The notes under the pieces are model-generated. The model made no database searches and was not told where the DNA came from. It was given only the letters and a program-made list of their open reading frames with translations. A DNA stretch of 64,000 bases from Thermothelomyces thermophilus ATCC 42464 (taxonomy: Eukaryota > Ascomycota > Sordariomycetes > Sordariales > Chaetomiaceae). The stretch lies in NCBI RefSeq assembly GCF_000226095.1, contig NC_016472.1, forward strand, positions 1,240,001-1,304,000. Direction: 5' to 3'. Positions 21,136-32,127 of the stretch are shown in pieces; within the stretch, counting starts at the first letter, position 1; each line of letters starts with the position of its first letter. Made by a program: the position numbers and the translations under genes.

Positions 21136-24100
21136 ATGCAGTGCTATACAGAGCTGACGCCGCCGACGGCCGTGACGCATTCGACGACGCTGCAATTCAT
21201 CCCCGGGCAGGGCACAAACCTCGTCGTCGCCAAGTCGTCGCTTCTCCAGATATTCAGGACAAAGATCGTTGCCACCGAACTCGATGCATCGCAGACCGGC
21301 ATCGGCGGGAACCGGGCCCGCAGCGCTGCGCAGTACGAGAGCCGGCTGGCCAACGACGACGACGGCCTCGAGGCATCCTTTCTCGGCGGCGACAGCCTGG
21401 GCCTGAGGACCGACCGCGCTAACACGACCAAGCTCGTCCTTGTCGCCGAGTTCCCGCTCGCGGGCACGGTAACGGGACTCGCCCGGATCAGGACGCCCAA
21501 GGCCAACAGGAACCACGACGGCGGTGCGGGCCATGCGGGTCATGCGGGTCATGGATGCGACTCGCTCCTCATCGCCTTCAGGGATGCGCGGCTCAGTCTG
21601 GTCGAGTGGGACGCCGAGCAGCACACCCTGTCTACGATATCGATCCACTACTACGAGCAGGAAGAGCTCCAGGGCAGCCCGTGGGCGGCGCCGCTGAGCC
21701 ACTACGTCAACTTCCTGGTCGCCGACCCGGGCAGCAGGTGCGCGGCGCTCAAGTTCGGCGCCAGGAACCTGGCCATCCTGCCCTTCAGGCAGGCCGATGA
21801 GGACATTGACATGGGTGACTGGGATGAGGAGCTGGACGGTCCGCGCCCGGCAAAGGATCCGTCGTCCAACGCTGTCGTGAATGGAGCTAGCAACATAGAA
21901 GACACACCATATTCACCCTCTTTTGTCCTCCGACTCTCCAATCTTGACCCAAGCCTGCTCCATCCCGTGCACCTGGCCTTCCTGCATGAGTACCGAGAGC
22001 CCACCTTTGGCATCCTCGCCTCGGCCACGGCGCCCTCCAACGCGCTCGGCCGCAAGGACCATCTCGTCTACATGGTCTTCACCCTCGACCTCCAGCAGAA
22101 GGCCTCCACCACCATCCTCTCCGTCTCCGGCCTGCCCCAGGACCTCTTCCGCGTCGTGCCCCTGCCCGCCCCCGTCGGCGGCGCCCTGCTCGTCGGCTCC
22201 AACGAGCTGATCCACGTCGACCAGTCCGGCAAGCCCAACGGCGTCGCCGTCAACCCCATGACCAGGCAGTGCACCAACTTTGGCCTCGTCGACCAGTCCG
22301 ACCTCAACCTCCGCCTCGAGGGTTGCGCCATCGACGTCCTGACCCCCGACCTCGGCGAGCTTTTCGTCGTCCTCAACGACGGTCGTGCGGCCGTCGTCAC
22401 CTTCCGCATCGACGGCCGCACCGTCTCCGGCCTCGAGATCAAGATGCTCCCCGAATCCGCCGGCGGGTCCCTGATCCCCGGCCGCGTCTCCACCCTCTCG
22501 CGCATCGGCCGCAACGCCGTCTTCGCCGGCCGCGAGGAGGGCGACTCCTTGTTGCTCGGTTGGGCCAAGAGACAGGCCCAGACCGGGCGGAGGAGACTCC
22601 GGGCCAGGGACGCCGCCGGCAGCGGTGATGTGGATGCCGAGGGTGCGGAGCTCGCCGAGGGAGACGAGGACGTGGTGGCGGAGGGGGAGGACGAGGACGA
22701 GGACGAAGAGGACGAAGACGATTTGTACGGCGAAGAGTCGGCGCCCCGCCAGCAGCCCGTCTCCGCCGCGAGCAGCTTCCTGAGCGGGGACGTCAGCTTC
22801 CGCGTCCACGACCGGCTCCTCAGCGTCGCGCCCATCCAGGCGCTGACGTACAGCCAGCCGGTCTACCTGGCCGGGAGCGAGGAGGAGCGCAACTCGGCCG
22901 GCGTCCGCAGCGACCTGAACCTCGTCTGCACCGTCGGCCGGGACAAGTCGGCCGCCTTGGCGACCGTGAACCTGGCCATCCAGCCGAGGGTCATCGGCCG
23001 CTTCGAGTTCCCCGAGGCGAGGGGGTTCTGGACCGTCTGCGCCAAGAAGCCCGTCCCCAAGAGCCTCCAGGGCGACAAGGCCGGCAACTCCCTCTCCAAG
23101 GACTACGACACGGCCGGCCAGTACGACCGGTTCATGATCGTCGCCAAGGTCGACCTAGACGGCTACGAGAAGTCGGACGTGTACGCCCTGACCGCCGCCG
23201 GCTTCGAGGGCCTCGGCGGCACCGAGTTCGACCCCGCTGCCGGTATCACCATCGAGGCGGGGACCATGGGCAAAGGCAGCAGGATCATTCAGATTCTCAA
23301 GTCCGAAGTCCGATGCTACGACGGCGGTGAGTTTCTTATTTGTTTTTTTTTTTATTTTTTCTTGGCTGACGCGTCCGCCGGCCAGACTTTGGTCTCAGCC
23401 AGATCGTCCCCATGCTCGATGAGGAGACCGGCGCGGAGCCCCGTGCGGTCAGCGCGAGCATTGTGGACCCCTTCCTTCTCATCATCCGGGACGACTCGAG
23501 CGCCTTCATCGCCCAGGTCGACAGCAGCAACGAGCTCGAGGAGCTCGACAAGGAGGACCCGACCTTGGCTTCTACCAAGTGGCTCACCGGCTGCTTGTAC
23601 GCCGACACTACGGGCGCCTTTGCGGAGGAAGCGCCAGGGAAAGGGGGCAAGCTATCTCAAAGCGTGCTGATGTTCCTTCTGAGCGCCAGCGGCGCCCTGC
23701 ATGTAAGCCCGCCCCGGTACCCCCCCCCTGCCTTGTGGTTTGGCTGCTTGATTTCTGACATGGAGAGAGATATATCGACTGCCCGACCTGTCGAAACCGG
23801 TCTATGTCGCCGAGGGGCTGTCCTATATTCCCCCAGGGCTCTCGGCCGACTACTCCGCGAGGAAAGGGACGGCAAAGGAGACCATAGCCGAGATACTCGT
23901 TGCAGATCTCGGGGACATGACGCACAAATCGCCGCATCTCATCGTATGACAACCTTGTCCATCCCTCTCTCCCCCCCCCCCCCCCCCTTTTCCCCTTCTC
24001 TCTTTCCTCTAGTGGACAATGGTTGACGTGCCGCAGCTTCGCCACACAAACGACGACCTCACCCTGTACCAACCGTTCCGGTATAACACGGGGGCCGGCC

Positions 24101-26120
24101 TCGAGTTCTCCAAGACGCTCTTCTTCCAGAAGCTCCCGAACACGGTCTTCGCCAAGAGTCCAGAGGAGGCAGACGACGACGAGGCGACGCACCAGCCCCG
24201 GTTCCTCTCGATGCGTAGGTGCGCCAATGTCGGGGGGTACAGCACCGTATTCCTGCCCGGCGCGTCTCCGAGTTTCATCATCAAGTCATCCAAGTCGGTG
24301 CCCAAAGTGCTGCCACTGCAGGGGACGGGCGTGATCGCCATGAGCCCCTTCCACACCGAGGGCTGCGAGCACGGCTTCATCTACGCAGACTCGCGGGACA
24401 TGGCGCGGGTAGCCCAGCTGCCGCAGGACTGGAGCTACGCGGAGCTCGGGCTCGCGGTCAGGAAGATCCCGATCGGGGAGGACATCGCGGCCGCCGCGTA
24501 CCACCCGCCCATGCAGAGCTACGTTGTCGGCTGCAACACGCCCGAGCCGTTCGAGCTGCCCAAGGACGACGACTACCACAAGGAGTGGGCACGCGAGAAC
24601 CTGGCCTTCAAGCCCACCGTCGACCGCGGCAACCTCAAGCTCGTGAGCCCCATCACCTGGACCGTGGTCGACTCGATCCAGATGGAGCCCTGTGAGACGG
24701 TCCTCTGCGTCGAGTGCCTGGGCCTCGAGGTGTCCGAGTTCACCAACGAGCGGAAGCAGCTCATCGCCGTCGGCACGGCCATAACCAAGGGCGAGGACCT
24801 GCCGACCCGCGGCCGCGTCTACGTTTACGACATTGCCGACGTCATCCCCCAGCCCGGCCGCCCGGAGACGAGCAAGAAGCTGAAGCTGATCGCCAAGGAG
24901 GACATCCCCCGCGGCGCCGTCACCGCCCTGTCCGAGATCGGCACCCAGGGTCTCATGCTGGTCGCCCAGGGCCAGAAGTGCATGGTCCGCGGCCTCAAGG
25001 AGGACGGCAGCCTGCTGCCCGTAGCCTTCATGGACATGAGCTGCTACGTGACGGCCGCCAAGGAGCTGCCCGGCACCGGCCTCTGCCTCATGGCTGACGC
25101 TTTCAAGGGCGTCTGGTTCACCGGCTACACCGAGGAGCCCTACAAGATGATGCTGTTCGGCAAGAGCGCGACGAGGCTCGAGGTCCTCAACGCCGACTTC
25201 CTCCCCGACGGCAAGGAGCTCTTCATCGTCGTGAGCGATGCCGACGGCCACATCCACATCCTGCAGTTTGATCCAGAGCGTAAGCCCCCCCCCCCCCCGA
25301 CTCGCTATTCCTTAATCGTTGCTGCTTCGTTCATGCCTTTTTTGTTCTCCCTGTTCCCTTCGGTTCCAGACGACTAACCTTTGTTATCTGTGCTCTTCCA
25401 GATCCAAAATCCCTCCAGGGCCACCTCCTGCTGCACCGCACCACCTTCAACACGGGCGCCCACCAACCGACCAAGTCACTCCTCCTCCCGGTCACCACCC
25501 CGGCCGACCAAGAACGAGACCGCAAACCAGCCGACCCTTCCTCCTCCTTCTCCTCCTCTTCTTCCTCCTCTCCCTCCTCCCCCTCCTCCCCCTTTTTCCC
25601 CTCCACCTCGTCGTCAAATCATCAAAACCAAAACCAGACCCAAAGCCGCGAGCAGGCCACAAAAAAAGACCAGCAAGCCAACGGGGGGGGCGCCGCCGCC
25701 GCGCTCACGTCCCCGCGCCCGCACGTGCTGGTGCTCGCGGCGCCGACGGGCGTCCTGGCGGCGCTGCGAGCGCTGCCCGAGTCGGCGTACCGCCGCCTCT
25801 CGTCGCTGGCCGCGCAGCTGGCCGGCTCGCTCCCGCACGCGGCCGGTCTCAACCCGCGCGGCTACCGCCTGCCCGACGGCGTCGCCTCGTCCTCGTCCCC
25901 GTGGTCCTCCTCCTCCTCCTCCTTTTCGGCCGTCGTCCCCGGCGTCGACGCCGGCGTCGGCCGCACCATCGTCGACGGCGCCCTCCTCCAGCGCTTCACG
26001 GAGCTCGGCATGGCCCGTCGCGTCGAGCTCGCCGGCCGTGCCGGGTACGCTGGCGGCGTCGCCGAGGTCAGGGCCGAGCTCGAAGCCGTCCTCGGCTGGG
26101 CCGGGCTGAGCTACTTCTGA
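21136..26120 (+). CDS. cft1: Cft1, CPSF160 subunit of the pre-mRNA cleavage and polyadenylation factor
   Basis: Five exons: 21136-23326, 23386-23702, 23770-23943, 24037-25279, 25402-26120; 1547 aa. The start MQCYTELTPPTAVTHSTTL is the conserved fungal Cft1 N-terminus. The protein is a three-propeller CPSF-A/DDB1-type scaffold that holds the polyadenylation module together in the nucleus. Conserved stretches include NNLVVAKSSLLQIF-like sequence (here TNLVVAKSSLLQIF), VEWD, LRHTNDDLTLYQPFRYN after the third intron, and the C-terminal CPSF-A part with LLQRFTELGMARRVELAGRAG. An acidic insertion lies near residues 505-535 (GDEDVVAEGEDEDEDEED). A Ser/Pro/Asn/Gln-rich insertion of about 90 residues sits in the last exon between the LLLPVTTPAD and ALTSPRPHVL segments, making the protein longer than the roughly 1450 aa usual in this lineage. 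Introns 3 and 4 contain C17 and C14 runs. Confidence 0.93.
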
Positions 26121-26805
26121 TTTGAGCCCCCTTCCTTGGCGCGGAAGAGAGTGCGGGTATGTGTGTGTGTGTTTGGGGGGGGGGGTTGTGAAAATGTTCC
26201 GACGACGACGGCGATGACGACGAGGACGATGACGCAACGTCACGAGTGTGAAGAAGAGGCGAATAATAAAAAGGAGCCGAGAGGAGCTCTCTTGGCGTCT
26301 TTTGACATGTTATCCAACGTTGCTACTACCTACCTACCGAGGATCATAGCGCTAGCTAGAACACGGTCATCATGTATCATCTAATTGGCGATGCCATTGC
26401 TATTATTATGGAGGCCAATAATAGTGAGCTACTTTTACTTCTGTCTTGAGCTGCCTTGAGTATTCATACCCTTACTTAGGCGAGTTGGCCTCGTGACTGC
26501 AGAGTCTTAACTGTCGCAGGCCACGAGCAGCACCTGATATTTATTGACTGGACATAAGACAACCCAGAAACGAACAAGGTCAAAACATCCTTTATTGTCG
26601 TCCTACTTTGTGACAAGATCAAAAACATACGCAATACAACTCATGCCGGAAAACACATCCCATGTACCCCCTCTATAGCTGAAGTGCAGACCCAATCAAG
26701 TCCCGTTGCCGCCAAGCCCACCCCCATAGCAGTTTAGTAGTTTCCAAAGCGATCACAAGTCCTCCGAACCGCACATAAGTCATGTCAAACCCGGCCAGAA
26801 GGGTC
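26121..26805. other. Convergent 3' region of Cft1 and Pal1
   Basis: No gene seen. A GT run followed by a G run lies at about 26159-26184, and GAC-type triplets follow near 26200-26235. Confidence 0.5.
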
Positions 26806-28973
26806 TCAGGAGCCCGCCTCGTCACCGGCCCGCTTCTTCCTCAGGCTCCCGAACCGCCTCTTCAGACTCTGAGCGATGTTCTTGCCGGTAGTATTGCTGC
26901 TTCCCAGGCCGGACGAGCCGCCCCCGTAACCATCGTCATCACCGTCATCTACTATGCCCGGCGGCAGGCGCTGATAGGCGCCATTGGCGCTCAAACTGCG
27001 CTGGCGGACGTGGGCAGTGCCGCCTTCCTTGGGCCTGCTGTCGCCACCGTCGTTGCCGCGATTACCTTGGCCCCGGGACCGCATCTCATAGTACACGTTT
27101 CCGCTGCCCGAGTGGAAGGCGTTGGAGGCTTTGCGGCGGCGGGCTTGGTCCTGCGAAAAGGAGGGCTCGCCCTTTCCTTTGAGGTCGTCGTCGCGGTAGC
27201 GCTGGTTAAGATGGTTGTTAGTTCGGTGGCCCGTCAGTGATATATCAGAAACTTGGGCGGAAATCGAAAACTATGCTAGTTAACTTACGATATGGTCCCA
27301 CCGCTTGTACGGCCCGCCTTCGGCATCTTCCTCCCGCATCAAGTCTGCGCCTTCTTCGTACTGCATTGTGCATCCGGAAAAGTCCCTCATGCCCGGCGGG
27401 ATGATGGCCGTCCCCTGAAGAGGAACGTGCTTGACCAGCGAGTCTTTCACAAATTCGGACGGTGTGGCTTTCAGGGCCTCGATGTTGGTGCTCCGGACGG
27501 CCTCTAGGGGGGCATACTTCTTGTCGAGGTTGCGCGCCTTCATGGCGGCGTCGAACGGACCGCCATGGTGATAGACGCCAGGGACGGGCCCGGTGACGTC
27601 TAGCGCGTCGATGGTATCGTGGGGCTGCTGACGGTGGCGGTTGTGCAGGTGCGGCGCGCGGTCGGCGGCGCGGAATTCCCGGGTGAGCATGGCAAGTGGG
27701 CGGTGGGACATGTCGCCCGGGTACCGCTCCCTGAGCGAGCTGGCCCGGCGTGGACGGGTTTCTTGTCCGCCGTCTTTGGCCCTCCGCTCATTGGTGAGCA
27801 TCGCGGGGGGAGGGTGGGACCTATCGTCCGGATAGCGCGCGGCGAGGGAAGTGGCACGGCGCCGGGACACGTTCTGATCTCCTAGCGCAGCCATTGCGTC
27901 TACGCCAGGCTTGGGGGATGATACGCTATTGGCTCTGACCAGGATAGTACCCTGGTTCCAGCGAGTAGTCGGCGGGCTGGCAGTATAGAGAGAACGCTTC
28001 CGCTCCAGACTTGAGAGTGGTGGATACTGGGAGCGTACGACAGAAGGCGGAAGAGGTTTGCGCTTTACACTGCTGGCCCGGCGGCCTAGGACACGGCGCG
28101 AAAAAGGCAGCTCGTCGTCGTCCGAATTGTCAACGGCAGTCTCTTTGTGCGCCTGGCTGGGATGGTCCGGATAAACCGTGGATGGTGCCGGATGAATGGC
28201 ACACACCTGGCTTGGCTCCGGGTCGTAGAGAGGACCGAGTATGTAGTCGGATGCCTGTAGCGGGATATAAGAGGTTATCTATTAGCGTCTCGTTATGATG
28301 ACGAGGCAGGATGCAAAGTTGACACCAGTATGAGACGGGAGAAGAACAATTTGGGTCTAAAAAGGGCAAAAAGCGGCTTGCCCGGCGGCTCCTGGACCTA
28401 AGAGAAAGGAAATTCGACAAAGGTGTGCCTGGGACTTGGCAACCTCATTCCCTGGTTCCACGATGGGACGTGGAAGTGGAATGGAGTGACGCAACTCAAG
28501 AGGGCGATTGCCAGCGACGGCCATTATCCCGGCAGCCACACGAGACGTGGTGTCGTAATAGTGGGCCACTCCCCCCGAGGCCGCGTCAGACTCATACTGT
28601 GAATAAGAGGCTCAGGGTATAATTCATAGAGAGGATAGAGAGGCTTCTGGTGGGAATTTCTAAAAAAGCAAAGAAATATCGAGAAATAATTTCTCGGAAA
28701 AGTCGCTCAAGAGAAACGGGAAGGTGATCTGGGAAGTGGGACGAAGACCAAAAAGACGTCAATGGTGGAAACTGCCACAGCCCGCGTTATTGGGGAAACC
28801 AGCTTAGACGATGCGGGAAACGGGTTTCGGCGAGATGGCATTTTGCCCGGCATCTTCTCGATATCAACGCAATGGGATCTGGAGCAGGGTCGCGATAACC
28901 GATGGGAAGAAGGAAAAGGAGAGCTCACACATTGCTTGTTGATGGAGATGCCATGGGAACTCCTGCCTTCCAT
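26806..28973 (-). CDS. Pal1 family cell-morphology protein
   Basis: Proposed exons on the minus strand: 28973-28929, 28254-27289, 27201-26806; 468 aa. The last two exons are well supported: donor GTAAGTTA, acceptor TTAACCAG, and the joined KRWDHIRYRDDDLKGKGEPSF. The Pal1 core is clear, with KKYAPLEAVRSTNIEALKATP, IPPGMRDFSGCTMQYEEGADLM and the GGPYKRW block. In fission yeast Pal1 is a membrane-associated protein at growing ends and the septum needed for cylindrical shape; homologues also join endocytic coats. The N-terminal half is basic and Ser/Arg/Pro-rich, probably disordered, with two related repeats of the form RRASSLRERYPGDMSHRPLAML. The first exon (MEGRSSHGISINKQC) is tentative: it has a GTGAGC donor and the right phase but needs a 674-bp intron, and another small exon could lie inside it. 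Confidence 0.75.
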
Positions 28974-29864
28974 CTTAATGTAGTAGCCGCAACGGCCAAG
29001 CAGCGCTTGTAAGTGCTGTAGAAGTGGGGCTTAGAACTCGGCAGTATCAAGGAAGTTGCACTGTATTCCGTGCGCCGTATGCACTTCTCCGTATACACCA
29101 ATTTTGCACTCGTACCGTTGCTAACATGGGGGAGCAACAGGTCGTTGAAGAATTGTGAAGAAAAGAAGAAAAGGTTTGATGCCTTCCTCTTGAACAACCA
29201 GAAGATGATAGTTAACTCGTGCGACCATGGATTGTCGCCACAGCCAAACCACCAACGAGGTCCGACCTGACCTCATGATCAGCAAGCCCACTCCACTTGA
29301 AGACCAAGTGCCCGCCGTTTCCGACACCCCGCGTCCCGTGAATCGAGCCAGGGGCAGAGCCGGAGGAGGGAGTCCAGGCCACGAGACCCTGGCGGTTCCG
29401 TCCCATCGATTGGACGCGCATCCAACTAATTGGGTGGAAGAAAAAAGAGAGACGAGGATTGAGCAAAAAACGCACTGCATCTCGCAGCCAAACCCGGCTT
29501 TCAGGAGCTATCAAGTCGACTCGTGGGTCGAGCTTGTTTTTCTCCGCGGTCGCTGTTCGGGCCGGGGGGTGGGGGAGGGGGGTGTTCCGGAGCGTTCCGT
29601 CTGACGTTGCAATCGGGTCCCGGATCGCACTGTTGCAACTCTAGAACGTGGCCGTGAAACCGGGACTAGCATCGGCCCCCTTTGGCCACCTGCGCCGGGA
29701 CCGCGCCGCCCCACACAGAATCAGAAACAGAAACGAAACGAAGCAAAAAATAACCAATAAGCCCGCAACATCAGCCGGGCCGCAGGGCCAAAAAGAAGGG
29801 TTATTACCGAAGACTGGGTCATCAATTTCAGGGCAGCCTCGAGACGTCGTTGATTCCCTGCCCA
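28974..29864. other. Divergent promoter region of Pal1 and Usb1
   Basis: No gene supported. Short open frames on both strands overlap each other and carry no recognisable motif. A G-rich run lies near 29563-29582. Confidence 0.5.
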
Positions 29865-31211
29865 ATGCCGCTAGTCGACTACGCCTCGGACTCGGACGAC
29901 GCCTCGGCCGCCAGCACCGAGCACCTCCGGGACGACACTCCGTCGCCCCCGAAGACGAAGCGGCCAAGAACGGCATCCCCACCCCGCCATCCCGTGCCGG
30001 CGCCGTCCGGGTCCGGATCTACTTTAACCACCACCACCACCACTACCACTACTACTGCTACCACCACCACTACCCCTACCGCGACGAAGGCGCCGACCCC
30101 CCGACTGCCGCCGCTCCCGCCCGCCTTCCACGACCTGTACGCCTCCACCGTCCGCACCGCGCCCCGCGACGACCCGGCCCTACACCAGGGCCGCACCCGC
30201 CAGATCCCCCACGTCCCCGGCCTCTGGCCCAGCCACGTCTACGTCGAGTGGCGGCCCGCGCCGCCCGTCCACGCCCTCCTCTGCGAGCTGCTCGCCGCCC
30301 TGCAGCAGCAGCAGCAGCAGCAGCAGCAGGTGGAGCTGCAACTGCCGCAGGACGTCGTCGTCCCCGCCCCAAAAGGAGGAGACACCGGACCCGGACCCGG
30401 GCCCGAACCCATCACGGGGTTCCTGCAGAGCGACGTCGGGGTGCCGCAGCCGCTGCACGTCAGCCTGTCGCGGCCGCTCGCCCTCTCGACGGAGCAGAAG
30501 GCTCAATTCCTGAGCGAACTCGAAGCCGCGCTGGCGGGTGGCGGTGGCGGCGGCGGCGGGGGGCAGGGAGGAGGGGGAGGCAGAAGAAGAAGGGTGACGT
30601 CGTTTTCGCTGAGGTGCAGCAGGGTCGAGTGGCACCGGACGGCCGAGAGCGGGCGGTCCTTCCTGGTTCTGCGGGTGCGCAGCGCTAGTAGTAGTAGTAG
30701 TAGGAGTAGTAGTAGTAGCAGTAGTAGTCGTAGTAGCCGCAATGATACCAGCAGCAGCAATAGCAATAGCAATAGCAGTGGTGGTGGTGACGGTGATGCT
30801 CGTCGGAGGAGCAGAGACGACAACGAGGAGGAGGAGGAGGAGGGGGAGGAGGGAAACGTAAACCCGGAGCTGACGGAGCTGCTGCGGCGGTGCAACGAGG
30901 TGGCGGAGAGGCATGGCCAGCCGGCGCTGTACCGGTGGGCCGAGGAGGGGGCCGTGGACGAGGCAGACAAGCGGATCGGGGAGGCATTTCACGTGTCGAT
31001 TGCGTGGTCGTTTGCCGAGCCGACCGAAGAACTGGTGCGGGCGACCGAGCGGGTGTTTGGTAGCCAAGAGATCATCGACAAGATACGGGAGATCGAGATT
31101 CCTGTTGAGGGCGTCAAGGTCAAGATCGGGAACGTTGTCACTCACGTCGCCCTCGAGCAGCGTGGGAAGAAGGTGATTGGGAAGGGAACAAAAAACTTGC
31201 TAGGCTTGTGA
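29865..31211 (+). CDS. usb1: Usb1 U6 snRNA 3'-5' phosphodiesterase with large homopolymer insertions
   Basis: Single exon, 448 aa, from the ATG of MPLVDYASDSDDASA, the usual Usb1 start. Usb1 is a 2H-fold exonuclease that trims the U6 oligo(U) tail and leaves a 2',3'-cyclic or 3' phosphate end. Both catalytic tetrapeptides are present: HVSL about residue 204 (LHVSLSRPL) and HVSI about residue 377 (AFHVSIAWSF). Other family segments are HVPGLWPSHVYVEW and GFLQSDVGVPQPLHVSLS. The protein is far longer than human USB1 (265 aa) because of low-complexity insertions: a Thr run coded by ACC/ACT (30021-30078), Gln9 coded by CAG (30303-30329), a Gly run (about 30538-30585), a Ser run coded mostly by AGT (30685-30738) with further Ser/Asn, and Glu-rich sequence (about 30823-30852). 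Several of these fall between the two HxS motifs. The frame stays open through all of them. Confidence 0.92.
   Translation: MPLVDYASDSDDASAASTEHLRDDTPSPPKTKRPRTASPPRHPVPAPSGSGSTLTTTTTTTTTTATTTTTPTATKAPTPRLPPLPPAFHDLYASTVRTAPRDDPALHQGRTRQIPHVPGLWPSHVYVEWRPAPPVHALLCELLAALQQQQQQQQQVELQLPQDVVVPAPKGGDTGPGPGPEPITGFLQSDVGVPQPLHVSLSRPLALSTEQKAQFLSELEAALAGGGGGGGGGQGGGGGRRRRVTSFSLRCSRVEWHRTAESGRSFLVLRVRSASSSSSRSSSSSSSSRSSRNDTSSSNSNSNSSGGGDGDARRRSRDDNEEEEEEGEEGNVNPELTELLRRCNEVAERHGQPALYRWAEEGAVDEADKRIGEAFHVSIAWSFAEPTEELVRATERVFGSQEIIDKIREIEIPVEGVKVKIGNVVTHVALEQRGKKVIGKGTKNLLGL
30303..30329 (+). repeat. CAG9 repeat in Usb1
   Basis: Nine CAG units coding Gln inside the Usb1 reading frame, read directly. 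Confidence 0.9.
30685..30738 (+). repeat. AGT-type trinucleotide repeat in Usb1
   Basis: Mostly AGT units coding Ser with a few AGG/CGT (Arg) interruptions, inside the Usb1 frame between the two catalytic motifs. Confidence 0.85.
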
Positions 31212-31615
31212 CCTTTTGCAAGTCAGTCAAGAAGATAGGGCAAGAAGGGAGAATGGTGTGTGGGTGTGTGTGTGTGTGTGTCTGGGGGGGGGAGGTATGT
31301 ATGTATGTACGGTAGATTGATGCGCCGGTGTCCCGCTCGCAGACGGCAACTCGAAATATATTTACACCACCCCATTCCTTATCGCCATGCCGACAACTGC
31401 AAGAAAATGCTTTCCTGAAGTGCTGTGGCTCTGGCATGCCCAACCACCCAAAAAGAGCACCCCGAGGTTTGACCTGACAGCGGCGATAAAACAAACAGAT
31501 TGTCCGGAACGCCCAACTCCGTCCGAGCCCTACGCATGCGGTACCTGATGCAATGCTATGTATAACTATAACACCCAGAAAAGAAAAAAAAACATATATG
31601 AACACCAGATAATCC
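31212..31615. other. Convergent 3' region with GT and TATG microsatellites
   Basis: Spacer between Usb1 and ERO1 stop codons. A GT run (about 31258-31281), a G8 run and a TATG tetranucleotide repeat (about 31296-31308) lie here. Confidence 0.6.
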
Positions 31616-32096
31616 TCAGAGCTCGTCTACCCGAGGCGCTTCAAAGGTCCACGTCCTCGGGGACACGGGCAGACCGATAAAGGACTGCCACAACCGCCTC
31701 AGCTCACATGTGACGATATGCCACCTGCACAGAGAGTATGCGTTAGCCCAGTCGGGTAATATTCTACTTGACAAAGACGGTGTATACGAAGGAGAGGGGG
31801 GGAGGACTTACAGTGTCGCAGGGAACGTGACCCATCGGGTGAGGACAAACTTTAGCGTCCTGATCACCTTATCCAGCTCATCGTCGAACTCCTCCTTGAG
31901 GGTCCGGTTCTCGTAAACGGACGAATCGTCATCCTTGTCGCGCGCCTCGTTGACGGGCCCCGACGGCACCGCATGCGGCGACTCGGGGGGGCCGACGGCG
32001 TGTCGCGGCTTCTTCGCCCTGTCGGGGATGACGCTGGTCTTGGCGGCCTCCTTGAGCCGCTCCTCGAACTTGTCCGCCGCCGCCGCCTCGGCCTCC

Positions 32097-32127
<31 letters not shown>

